This document shows, one piece after another, positions 45,882-56,192 of a stretch of DNA of 64,000 nt. The notes beneath the pieces are model-generated. The model searched no databases, was not told where the DNA came from, and worked only from the letters and a program-made list of their open reading frames with translations. The position numbers were made by a program, and so were the translations under genes. The stretch is taken from NCBI GenBank assembly GCA_950295325.1, contig OX485807.1, forward strand, positions 34,316,440 to 34,380,439, written 5' to 3'. Each line of letters opens with the position of its first letter. The first letter of the stretch is position 1. Source of the DNA: Polytrichum commune. Its lineage: Eukaryota; Streptophyta; Polytrichopsida; Polytrichales; Polytrichaceae.

Positions 45882-45892
45882 GCAATGTCCGG

Positions 45893-46090
45893 GGAAAAGG
45901 GCATAATCGGTCAAGATCCTAGTCTTTCCAAATCCATCCAGTTATTTCATATTGTGATGTTTCGGTTTTTCTTTATTAATCAGAGATACATTCCATAGAT
46001 TCCTCTAAAATGATCGGTAATTTTCCCAAAGTCTTGAATTTCAACCAATCATTTCTCAAAATCTAATCGGTTCATATGTAACTAATTCTC
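45893..46090 (+). repeat. Dispersed repeat, GGTCAAGATCCTAG family, copy 3
   Basis: It begins GGGCATAATCGGTCAAGATC and shares ATTCCTCTAAAATGATCGG with 22610-22830. It is directly adjacent to the MITE at 45379-45881. It is non-coding. Confidence 0.65.
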
Positions 46091-46689
46091 CCTGCACATT
46101 GCTTGGAGTTGCCCATTTTGGCAAACCCAAATATTGTTCACCTAAGTAAGGTAGACGGATCTTAAATGGTTACTTTTTATTCCACCGACTAGCCCACTCC
46201 TCCTATGTTATTGAAACACAAGAGTACATCATTTGTGGTATGTAGTCTCATAAATGCTAGTTGTGAAGGGCTTAAACTAGATGCCTAGCGGTCTCAAAGT
46301 CTCGAGTTCTCTAACTGCCAATACCCTACTATTCATCAACATTGGTAACTATTAAGTGAGATTTTATTTACAATATGACATTTAGCGTAGCATATTAGGA
46401 TACTTGAGATGATAGGTTTGCGTTTCAACATGCAAGGTGAAGATGCTATATGAGGATTCCGATGGCAAGTGTCATTTGTGTACACTTTAATCAACTTGTA
46501 GATGCATATGTTCAACATATGCATACACCTCATGACACTGTTGAACATACTCATGCCAAAATATTAGTAAGCGCACTTGACTGCCAAGTGTCATGAGGTG
46601 ACACTAGTGATGAAGTTAGTGATCATTAGTGTAACCTAGCATCAACACATGGCAAGTGACACTATTACACATACGACACTAAATACCAT

Positions 46690-46830
46690 ACACAATATAG
46701 TACAAGATGGTTAGCAAGTCCAAATTGAAGTGGTAGCCATATTCCTCATAATTTTTGGAGGTTATATGAATTTCTTAATCATTGTGTGGTCATGTAGATC
46801 CCCCCCCCCCCAATAATGTTGACAATTGAG
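46690..46830 (-). repeat. Dispersed repeat fragment, AGATTGGACTAT family, with C12 tract
   Basis: The text from GTACAAGATGGTTAGCAAG through CATAATTTTTGGAGGTTA to GTTGACAATTGAGCC is the reverse complement of the 10960-11330 type. The C12 tract (46800-46811) sits at the position where that copy has G12, on the opposite strand. Confidence 0.6.
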
Positions 46831-46834
46831 CCTA

Positions 46835-47066
46835 AAATGATGTATGTGTAAACTCATCCATTATAAACGAAGGGGCTCTAGTAAAAACAAGTCTCCTGTA
46901 AAAACTAATGATTGATTCATTATAGCTAAACCCCATTGCACTAACTTGGACCTCTTATGCTATCTCTGGAATCAAAACCATTAAAAACAACCATTTACAA
47001 ACTATATTATAATTCATTGTGTTTTCACATAGACAATGAACGAATTTACGTAGACACCACAAACCC
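46835..47066. mobile_element. Eroded MITE with TTTGTGGTGTC ends, second copy
   Basis: The left end TGTATGTGTAAACTCATCC and right end GAATTTACGTAGACACCACA repeat the ends of 42166-42414 with more mismatches. The inner block around GGGCTCTAGTAAAAACA corresponds to GTGTTTTACTAGAGCACC there, inverted. Confidence 0.6.
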
Positions 47067-47130
47067 CTAGGCATTGGACTTGGGAACACTAGAATATGGG
47101 TCCAAAAATCTTCCCCACCCCGGACACTGA

Positions 47131-48085
47131 GGGCCGGTTTACACTACGGTGGAGAAGTCCACCGGTCATGAAAAAAAGGGCGTTTCTCAATTGTGATTGG
47201 TCGAAAATGCAACTCTTGACCGGTGGGTGTTTACACTGGGTGAAGAAAACAATGGTGGTGAACTTTTCTCATGGATGATAAAATGACATGGCCGCCTACA
47301 TGGCGGCACTTTTTGGAGTTGGGCTTCTCCGGCCTCAAGAGGCCGGAGAAGCCCAACTCAATAAGAATTTATATGATCCAAGAAGAAATTGTGACACATA
47401 TCCACTTGGCCGGTCAAATTTCCACACCACCCTCTCCTTGCTCCCAAACAAAAAATATGCCATCATCATAATTGAAGCATTATGGTGATACATGAAACGA
47501 TAAAATACTTCAAAACTATAAAGATCATAAGAGAGCACAAAATCTCTCTTCTTCGATTATCCATGATCGAAGATCAAAGATAAGAAGAGAGAAATTGATG
47601 AGGGTGATTAAGAGGAGTGCATGTCTTAAATAATACCAAAGAGTAGTGCTTTGTCCAACGTGTATGGGTTTTCCCCTCTTCATTCTTAAACACCCAAGGA
47701 GACATTTATTTCCTACATGGGCCAAACTTGACAATTGGCAATTTGGCAATTTTCATTATCTTTTGAATAAAATTGAACATTATATTACACAATTCTTATG
47801 AACACCATTCTTGTTGAAATCTTTTGATACAATGTGAATGTAGAGAATTATGGTTTTTTATCACAAAAAATCTTCACCATTAGGTGAACTTCTCTTCACC
47901 GGTGGACTTCTCCGCTAAACTTCTCCTCTAGGTGTTTAGACTTCAACCGGTCAAGACTCCTTAAGAAATATTTTAGTGCCTTTAATTCTTCTCCGGCACA
48001 TCCACCATTTGCCTCATATAACCATGTCTTGGCCAAGCATTCTTGACCGACCGGAGGCCTTCTCCACCGTAGTGTAAACCGGCCC
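47131..48085. mobile_element. MITE-like element, GGGCCGGTTTACAC ends, 955 bp, with internal hairpin
   Basis: The left end GGGCCGGTTTACACTACGG followed by TGGAGAAG is repeated inverted at the right end (CTTCTCCACCGTAGTGTAAA CCGGCCC), with CCGGTC just inside. The flanks are TGA and TCA. The ends resemble the GGGGCGGTTTACAC family, and inner text (CTACATGGCGGCACTTTTTG) resembles the GGTTCACA family. A perfect hairpin with 20-bp arms lies at 47316-47359. The interior also contains (inverted) ACTTCTCTTCACCGGTGGAC repeats of the end motif. No protein is encoded. Confidence 0.85.
47316..47359. repeat. Perfect hairpin, 20-bp arms, 4-base loop
   Basis: GAGTTGGGCTTCTCCGGCCT, then CAAG, then the exact reverse complement. 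It lies inside the 955-bp MITE-like element and carries its end motif CTTCTCCGGCC. Such a GC-rich perfect stem in an AT-rich element is either recent or maintained. Confidence 0.9.
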
Positions 48086-48944
48086 TCACGGTGTTACTTG
48101 AAGCATTTAAAACCTGCCGTGGAAGCCGAGGCCCCTTGCATTATAAGTTAGTGATGAGCCGTGTGGATTGTTGTGCCAAAGTTGTTCTATGCTAACTTAC
48201 AAACTGTCATCAAGTGTTTTCTCCACTTCTGGCTGCTGACGTAAGTAAGGAAGGAAAGGTACAAAGTGGCCACCTGGGACAGAGAGGGAATTAATATAAT
48301 AGTATTCGTGTGTACTTTCTCATCCATCCAACATCCAAATTCGACTCCCTAACATATACGTTTGTTGCCAAATTTCATCTCAAATGACATCAAATATGAC
48401 TGTACGACTGACATATTTGTAAAGTTAAGATCGTTCACACAAATTTTCGTTTCGTCCATGTGTCTCGAATCATAAGAAAACATTGTGACTGTGTACAATG
48501 GTATCGTTGGGCAACAGTGGTTGTTTAGACAAAAAGAAGTCGAGTTTCTCAGCTTTCAAGGGTTAATTGTTGAGTGTGCAGTTGTTATTATTATATTGAT
48601 GAGGTTTTAGATGGTTTTCGTTAGCAATTCAAAGAAATGACGTACCCAGGTAGAGGTACGTGCCGCACGTGAGGGTATGCTTCCCAACATTGAGCAAGAT
48701 GATATATAATGAAAGAGAAGCGTTGGTTGTGATTCACCGAGAGATTGCAATTAATCAACCTTACGAAGACATCAAAGAACTTCAACCCCACAAATAGAGG
48801 CGTGTGCAACATGCAAGGGTGTGTTTTCCAAACATTGAGTTGGATGACTCTAAAAAAACCGCACATGTTGATTCAACAAAGATTGCAATCAAGTTTGTGA
48901 AGACATGAGAGTTGGAGAGGATAGTAACATCAAAGGATAGGTAG
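48086..48944. other. Gene-free stretch before a copia remnant
   Basis: No gene is recognised. Two related segments (GCAATTAATCAACCTTACGAAGAC at about 48748 and GCAATCAAGTTTGTGAAGAC at about 48886) form a direct repeat with a period of about 138 bp. Confidence 0.4.
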
Positions 48945-49405
48945 ATGTGGGTACCTTTCCGATCCTCATACAAAGTTATGTTTTCCTTAGACAAGGAGCA
49001 ACAATATCTTGCAACCCACATCTTCAAACCATTCATAATTATAGCCTTGTATGAGGTTTCACATGAATGTGTTTTGTTGCATTTGGTTGATGGTTTCATC
49101 AAAGGTTTTTGTGGGTTTCTGAATGTTTTAGCAACTCCAACTGTAATTTACAAAGACAATGCAGTTGCATTGCTTACATAAAGGTGGCTACATCAAAGGA
49201 GACTGAATTGAGATTGAATCAAACATATTTCATGAAAAGTTCTTTTTTCCACTCACGAACAACTAGGGTAAAATATAGATGTGAAGCATATTAGGTATTC
49301 TGATAACCTAGCATACTTATCTACTAAATCATTACCAACCACTGGGCATAGACATATTGTTGAGGGAATAGGGGTGCAAAGGTTCTCATTCATATTTGGC
49401 ATGTA
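48945..49405 (+). pseudogene. Ty1/copia retrotransposon, RNase H C-terminal remnant
   Basis: Broken frames give the typical copia RNase H ending in order: ALYEVSHECVLL, PTVIYKDNAVA, GYIKGD, IDVKHIRYSDNLAYLSTKSL and a final VEGIGVQRF. These correspond to the conserved copia blocks (EAxxECVWL, PTIxYEDNAA, DVxxIRSxDNLADLFTKSL). Several stops and frameshifts break it. The following 300 bp (to about 49740) have the composition expected of the untranslated tail and LTR of such an element (GTTTTTAACGAGAG, a G12 tract at 49545-49556, TATATATACTTGAGTAGAAGG), but no second LTR is visible. Confidence 0.8.
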
Positions 49406-50660
49406 AACAATCATCTCTAGACCCTTCCATTTTATTTTTTTCCCTTCCATGTGAGTTTTTACCTCGATTACAAGGATTTTTATCATGATAAGGTTTTTAA
49501 CGAGAGAAGGTAATGTGGTGTCTAAATAAGACTCGTTGTGTCTAGGGGGGGGGGGGTATCAAGACAACACCATTGACAATGACTAGGTGTCAATGAACAC
49601 AACTTTGTTGTAGAATGTTATCTTGGAACTACAGTTACCAACGAGGCATGTTACCTTGAGAATATCAAACCTTCTATATATACTTGAGTAGAAGGTTAAT
49701 ACATAAGAAATGGGCCTCTCCGTTTCGTGCTCGTAGAGTTTTGCCCATCATTGCTTCCTCTCATAATTTGTCATCATTTTATTGTAACATGTTCTAGGTC
49801 AGGTGTTGGTTTTGGGTGTACATACCTTAAGTTAGTGTTGAGTGAAAACAACACAATTATAAGAACAATCAAGTTAACCCCAACCCATATTGTTAATGCA
49901 ATGTACAGTGACATAAATACGTACGAAGACAATCTCTCTTATGATGTATTAAACAACACATTGCATCGGTCCTAGTGCATTCCAAATGTAAAAAACCTCC
50001 TTATGTTTATGTCCTCGCGTGCTATATCTATTTTGGGTCCATATCATCCTAGCCCAACCAATTGCAACGTGGATATGAAGTAAATCAAGGTCACCTTCAC
50101 AACGTCTGCTCAACATGCCGTTGTCAACATGCAATTGTTTTTGGAACAAAGACTACATGGCAACTGTATATCTACTTGAACGAATTGCATACAAATATTA
50201 GAAACACGGTAGAAAAACGTTAACTATAGCAAGCATGGACAAATCCACCATTTAACCCTTGTCATTCCAAACTAAATACCCTTATCCTATGAGGGTTACT
50301 ACGAGTTACCAATGGCCTGAAATTAAGCTTAGGGTTCATATTAACATCACTATGTGGCGACAATTTGTTACTTTTTCTAAAACAATGTCGTGTACTAACT
50401 TTTCTAGAATTGTGGCCCTTTCCACCCGAATTCATCATGGGTGGACACATGCTATTTGCAATACCGCAAATTAAAGCTCTCAATTCAAACATGAACACGG
50501 GGTATAGAGGAACATGCTCCCATTCACGTCGGTGTACAAACCAAACCTCGACATTACTTTTATTGTATGTTATTTATTAAAGCTCTCAACTCGCATAACA
50601 TTGTTAAGCACCTTACGAAGCCATCCCTAGATGAGGAATCAAAAGCCATTGCAAGAGGAA
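49406..50660. other. Gene-free stretch, possible copia LTR fragment then unidentified DNA
   Basis: The first part may be a decayed copia LTR (see the pseudogene ending at 49405). The remainder is AT-rich, without a recognisable gene or element end. Confidence 0.4.
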
Positions 50661-50668
50661 TGAAGAAC

Positions 50669-51078
50669 CATGGGGAGGTCACTTCATTGTCAAGTTGACA
50701 CCACGTGCGGACAAAGTTTGCTACCCCTATATTACATGCCATATATAATTTTAAAATTTATGATATTTTTTCTACATATACATAACCATTGATAGTATCT
50801 TTTGTATACTTTTTTGAAAATTTTAGTCATCTTTATTTTTCTTAGTAATTGTTTTAGTTCAATTCTGTGTCATTCTAGTTAGAAACGGTATGTTTTATGA
50901 AAAAAACAAATCATCAAATTGAGTTACCACTTTTACCTATGTCATAAGTACTGTGTATATCTACTCATGAAAAAAATTTGATAAAATTTTGACCCATTTT
51001 GGTGGTGCAACTTACCAAAAGAAGATTTTTTTTGGTCGCACGTGGTGTTCAACTTGACAATGGAGTGATCTACCCGTG
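50669..51078. mobile_element. hAT-like MITE, 410 bp, copy 2, inverted, with 8-bp TSD
   Basis: The ends are CATGGGGAGGTCACTTC and GAGTGATCTACCCGTG. TGAAGAAC stands exactly outside both (50661-50668 and 51079-51086). It is the reverse complement of 11535-11944, with the same length and only scattered differences over the part I compared by eye, so both insertions are young or derive from one recent source. Confidence 0.93.
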
Positions 51079-51086
51079 TGAAGAAC

Positions 51087-52197
51087 CGATTCCATATGCG
51101 TAAAGGCTGACACGGATTTCAACTTAGTTATCTAGGTTGCATGTTTAGGCAAAAGGCCCCCAAAAAGGTCAACCTAATTTACATGGGTTTTAACAATGTT
51201 ATGCAAGCTCTAGTGTAGAGGGGCCTTTGGTAGCTTGTGAAATCCAAGGTACATCAAACTCCCGACTAACTTAACTTATTGCAAGTTCGGCGAGCTTGCT
51301 CTCAACTCGAACGCGGACTCCAATGTAAAGTATGAATGTACACTTGTTCTCCCTCTTTAGTATTGGGACACGTTTGGGAAACACAAAAAAAAAGGGTCGT
51401 ATTATTGAGGTGTCGTCTTCTCATTAACATGACAAATGGCATAAAGTTGTCATATTATCGAGGGATTACAAAAACATAAGTAATACGAGCTACACACACA
51501 CACACACATAGTTTAAGCAATATAGACGGTATGAAATAATAATTTATAACTCCAAACAAATATAAATATTCTCAAGAACTCTTGAGAAAGGAGTCTGAAG
51601 ATCTATGGTGTTGACTACTCAGGTTAGCAATTGTCATCTTATCTTAATTCCCTATTAACTTTTGAAAACGAAAAATTTCATTAACACCAAAATATGAGGA
51701 GTTATCTAATAAGACACTAGACAACAATGATGCATGGGGTTTAACAACATACTACTAGGCAGGAGGCCACTTTAACCCTAATCATGCTCATTATGCGCTC
51801 GCTAGTAACCCTAATTCTAATTAATTTTCCAATGATAAGTGACGTTCCCACGTAGTTCCCAAGTGAAAAATGGATGTATTTTAGATGTGCATAACATAGA
51901 CGAATTCTTTTTTAGCATTAACTACCTCTTTAATATGACAAAACGGAGATTCTAAGCGCCACATTATCGAGTGTCATAGTCTTCATTCCATGTGCACGTA
52001 CACTCAAATATTTAGCTCATCCATAGTTCTACTCACCTCAAACATATTACTAGGTTCCCTAGTTTTCCCCTTTGACAAAAGGGTTTGCCAACACTAATCT
52101 CAATAATCATATGCGACCTAAGTTGCTATAAAGGGGCCTCACTAGCTTGTGTAATCCAACCACCATCAAACTCCTTACCATTGCAAGTTTGGCAAAC
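51087..52197. other. Gene-free stretch
   Basis: No gene is recognised. A (CA)n run of about 15 bases lies at about 51494-51508. The text CAACCACCATCAAACTCC near 52157 recurs near 53233 as AAGCATCATCAAACTCC, and TTGCAAGTTTGGCAAACT recurs as well, so a further dispersed repeat spans these places. Confidence 0.4.
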
Positions 52198-52200
52198 TCA

Positions 52201-52402
52201 GGGCCACTTCACACATGAGCCAAGGAGCCGTGACCATGAAATTGTGACAGCCCAAAAGAAAGTGTCCAAAGGCCGTCCCAAGACACCTCCCAAATCATGC
52301 AGTGTGGTCACGGCGAACTTGGACCGGCTCCACCTTTTCCACCAATGAGAATGCTTGAAGTGTAATGGTCACGGGCTCTCAGTCTCGTGTGTGAAGTGGC
52401 CC
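52201..52402. mobile_element. GGGCCACTT-family MITE, 202-bp deletion derivative, TSD TCA
   Basis: The ends are GGGCCACTTCACACATGAG and GTGTGTGAAGTGGCCC, with TCA on both sides (52198-52200 and 52403-52405). The two halves are the outer parts of the 500-bp copy joined directly: ...GTGTGGTCACGGC meets GAACTTGGACCGGC. It therefore arose by internal deletion before or during mobility and still has intact ends. Confidence 0.92.
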
Positions 52403-52405
52403 TCA

Positions 52406-53309
52406 CTCCCGTCTTGAATGCTCGAGCTATAGTCTAAAAAAGGGCAAGGGGCTAAGTATGGACATATATATATATATTTGAATTGCATGAGGAACCTTGA
52501 AAGAAATCTACCCCAAATCCCCACACAAGTCTACCATTTGCTTGAGGACATGAACGACCCAACGACCACTCAACACTCTTACAAGATGAAGAATGGCCCA
52601 ATTCCATACAAGACAATGTTAAATATAGGGCATCCATATTTCTCCTTATCTTAAATACATTGCTAGGTTCCCTTGGTTTCCTAACTTGCAAAATATATAG
52701 TTAGCCAACACAAAATCATTAACAATGTTAAGTGCCCTCTGCTACTAAAGGTAGTGCAAAATATTGTATTTAATGTCACCAATCATGTCCGTCTTGCTCA
52801 ATACTTAGTGTACACTACCCATGTAGTAGTGTCACCAACATTATTTGTCATACTTTGTATAAAAATTTATGGGCGTTATAGGTCCACAATGCTGCACTCG
52901 TTGTCACTTAGAAAGTGAATTTTCATCCGAATTTCAATCATCTGAGACTGAGCATTTTATAATCTAAGAGATCATTTTATAACTCGGATAAAATGTATGT
53001 GGTTAGCATTTTATTCAATGTTAAGATGCATAATATACCAGTATACAAAAGGTTAGGCAGTCAACAGTCCCGTGGGGCAAGTAGGGTTTTGGACAATGGG
53101 TGACCTAAAAGTAAGGTGGGATGACAATATTTGTAAATCTAATTCATGAGAGTTGTCATCAGAAAAAATTACCACTGTGACTTAAAATATCATGTGACAC
53201 TAAATGCAACATTTAGTGTAGCTTGTGAAATCCAAGCATCATCAAACTCCCGACCATTGCAAGTTTGACAAACTTGCTCGCTCTCAACTTGAATGCATGA
53301 GCTCCAGTC
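52406..53309. other. Gene-free stretch
   Basis: No gene is recognised. About 52745-52790 and 53185-53225 carry end-like text of the CACTAAATA palindromic family (AAAATATTGTATTTAATG; GACACTAAATGCAACATTTAGTG), but no complete copy is present. Confidence 0.4.
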
Positions 53310-53312
53310 TAA

Positions 53313-53603
53313 GGGCCACTTCACATACGAGACTGAAGGCCCGTGACCATTGCATTCTTAGATCTCTAATTGATAAGAAAGGTTGAGGTTGTCCAAGTCT
53401 ACATGGATTCCTACACGACAAACTATAAATAGATGTTTCATTGCTTATCGGGATTTGCATCAAGCCCACCTCCAATACGTAGGCATGATGCAAATTCCGA
53501 TAGGCCATGTTACTTAACCAACTCGTACGACATTTGGATAAGAGTCCAAGGCCCTCACGATTACAATGGTCACGACACTTGACTCGTGTGTGAGAGGTGG
53601 GCC
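53313..53603. mobile_element. GGGCCACTT-family MITE, short subtype, 291 bp
   Basis: The ends are GGGCCACTTCACATACGAG and GACTCGTGTGTGAGAGGTGGGCC. The interior (GCATTCTTAGATCTC) matches the 38370 element in inverted orientation. The flanks are TAA and TCA, so no clean TSD. Only 37 bp, including a G12 tract (53615-53626), separates it from the next member of the same family. Confidence 0.8.
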
Positions 53604-53640
53604 TCATGCAATGAGGGGGGGGGGGGTTACATAATAGTAA

Positions 53641-54094
53641 GGGCCACTTCACACACGAGACTGAGAGCATGTGACCATTAAACTTCGAGCATTCTCATTG
53701 TTGGAAAAGGTGGGGCCGGTCCAAGTTCGCTTCACACTACACTCGAGGGACCAACAAAATATGTGAATGCAAGATGGATGTAAAGTCCACATGGATTCCT
53801 ACATGGCATCGAATGGATCACATTTCATGATCACTTGGATTATTTTCAAAAACCACCTCTTGAAGGTAAGCCCAACACAAAACCAAGAGACCATGACGCT
53901 CACAACCCGTTGTTTCATCCTATTTTACCATGCGTGAGCACCCCACATGAATAGAAATTCATGGAAATAGCATTTGGTTGAGAGCCCCGTCACTTGAGGC
54001 CCCGTGACCACACCACACCTTGGGACACTTTCCTTTTGGGCTGTCACGAGTTCACGGTCACACGGCCCTAGGCTCGTGTGTGCAGAAGTGGCCC
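53641..54094. mobile_element. GGGCCACTT-family MITE, 454 bp
   Basis: The ends are GGGCCACTTCACACACGAG and CTCGTGTGTGCAGAAGTGGCCC, the latter with a 3-base insertion. The interior follows the 45379 element with deletions. The outer triplets are TAA and TTA. It lies in tandem with the short-subtype copy at 53313, about 200 bp upstream of the cyclophilin promoter region. Confidence 0.85.
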
Positions 54095-54289
54095 TTAGGG
54101 GGGACATATCTTTGAATTGCATGAAAAATCTTGGAAAGAAGGCTCCAATGGACCTGAACCCCCCACACCAGTCTGCCACTTGCCAAAGGGCAGAGGGCCA
54201 CCAATGGCACGCCAACACCACACACTCAATACCCTAGTTTACTAGTAACCTACAGATTAGGTACCCCTAATCCTAGCCCTACACGTAGA

Positions 54290-54686
54290 CCCCTACGAAC
54301 CCTCCCTACCCTACCCTACCCTACCCTACCCTACGCCTAGGCCCTCCCCGCGGCTTCCGTCGTCTTCCTTCCTTCCTCCTTCTCTTCTCCTCTCTACTCA
54401 CGCTGACACTACCTCCACCCCCCCCCCCCCCAAAGCGCGGCCCTCTTCTTCTTGTACCGCCCCCTCTCGCGTTGCAGAAGAGCTCTACACATTCCTCCTC
54501 TCCCGCAGACGTCTCGCTCCGCCCCGCTCCTTCTCCCGCTCCAGGTCCGGAACTCCGAACGCACTCCTCCTCCCACGCCTCGCAATGTTTTTTTTTTTTT
54601 TTCTTCTGATTTTACGCCGTCCGAAATGGTTGAGTCTTTCGCTCGTCGTGGTTCGATCTTTCGGTGGTTGTGTTTCTCGCGGCTGT
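54290..54686 (+). promoter_or_regulatory. Probable cyclophilin promoter and first leader exon, GC/CT-rich
   Basis: The base composition changes sharply here: a GC- and pyrimidine-rich segment with six perfect CCCTA units (54304-54333), CTTCCTTCCTCCTTCTCTTC text, a C14 tract (54418-54431) and then CTCCTCTCCCGCAGACGTC. It is followed by a good plant 5' splice site, GTAAGT at 54687. I infer a promoter with a CT-rich start region and a short non-coding exon. No TATA box is evident and the start site is not fixed. Confidence 0.55.
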
Positions 54687-56180
54687 GTAAGTATGTTGGT
54701 TTTGTGTGCATGGCTGTACGCACGAACTGTCGGTGTCGCATTTATATGTCGGTTAGATGAGATATAGTTTTCTCAAGGGTTATGTAGTCTTTGGTTTTAT
54801 CGTTCTTTTAGTTTGAACCGTGGTTTTGTTTTTATGTTGCTGTTCCAGTCTCTTTGCTTTAGGTGTTAGTCGTGCTTTATGGTTCATGCATTTTTTTCGC
54901 TCATATAGGCGTGCTTTGGTTCGTGCGTTTTAGAAGGCAAGTCGATATTTTGGTTATGGTCGTTTTATTTTGTAGGCGCGTTTTTATTTTCATTTTGTTG
55001 TTGATGATGTGCTGCGGGAGGTTTGGTCGAGTCGCCGTCCTTTTCAGGATTTTCTCCTATGGCGGTTTCTCGCTTTCATGCGAAGGGATTGGCCCGTTAT
55101 TCGTTCATGGGATGGTTTGTTTGTTTATGATTCGAATATTTTTGAATATTATATATTTTGCGGCGTGTGTGCGGTTTTGTTCCGTCTGTGCTCTCACTCG
55201 AGCTTTTCTCCTTCCAATGTGATGCATTAGTTATTGGTGAAGGTGTCCGTGTTTGGATCTGTTCGACCGTGTTTGCTGGATCTCCGACTTGCGGGATTTG
55301 TGCGCACTCCGCCTGGGCCCTTTTTTCGAATGACTCCAATGGGGAATGTTCCGCGTCTTGTGTGGCGGCGGTCTGTCTGTTGTTGATATCCTTTTTGTCT
55401 ATGATTTTTATTTGTGCTTGGGTTGTTGTCGTGATAAGATCTGAAATAGGTCACAAGGCCATCGTGTTGATGGCGCTGCTTTAATTTGTGTTGTTGTTTT
55501 CGGATGTTCATTGGTTGATGTGTGGGGGTGTGATTTCGATTCTATTCGTGGCTTCTGATGCGATTGGGGACCAGTTTGTTAAGTTTTGCATGTTCGATTA
55601 GGATTTAAGAAAATTCTAGACCTTGATGCATGTCATCGTTTCTAATAGTTGGTGTCTCATAATCGGTCATTGTTGTATATATTGTCTGTTTCCCCTCACG
55701 TGTCCCTAAAGTATGTAATATATGGCCCTTAGTTGTTATTATGACGTCACAGTGAATCTCTTATGTTTGATTCGTGGTTAGTTGTCGGGATGACAACAGC
55801 TACTCAACCTCGTATACCAAATGTGACTAGGCGTATGTCTGTGATGGTTGACCTTGCTTTTGGTGCCTGAAAATTTATTGTATGGTCAGATTTGGAGGAT
55901 TGGAAAAGCCATTGTCGTAGGCAACGTAGAAGAGGCTTGAAGCTGTGTGTGAATGGCAGACCTGTGTATGACCAGTTAACTTCCGATATGATGTCTGATT
56001 GAGTGGTCAGTTACAGCATAGTGGGTATGGTTTTTAAGTACTGGTGTGAACGAGTTAATAACAGTTTTTATGAGGTTGATTGCTGTGCCATCTGCATGGG
56101 ATCTTGACACTAGTGACGGTCGTTTCTGGAATGTTTCTATACCAGTATTTCTCACAAAGGTCTGGCCACTTTGGTACGCA
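54687..56180 (+). other. Probable intron in the cyclophilin 5' leader
   Basis: The donor is GTAAGT at 54687. The likely acceptor is TTTGGTACGCAG ending at 56180, which leaves AAACCGTCAAC before the start codon. Between them the sequence is T- and G-rich on the plus strand with no coding domain, as plant introns are, and unlike the DNA left of 54290. Several open frames of 60-119 codons inside have no domain. The upstream in-frame extension of the cyclophilin frame (56046-56192) would lie in this intron. Confidence 0.55.
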
Positions 56181-56192
56181 GAAACCGTCAAC

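Noticed and set aside
54409-54760. Open frames of 102-110 codons on both strands at the cyclophilin promoter
   Set aside because: They are produced by the GC/CT-rich composition and overlap the inferred leader exon and splice donor.
56046-56192. 49-residue N-terminal extension of cyclophilin as a targeting peptide
   Set aside because: It is not similar to known presequences, ends at a likely splice acceptor, and the downstream ATG matches the family start.
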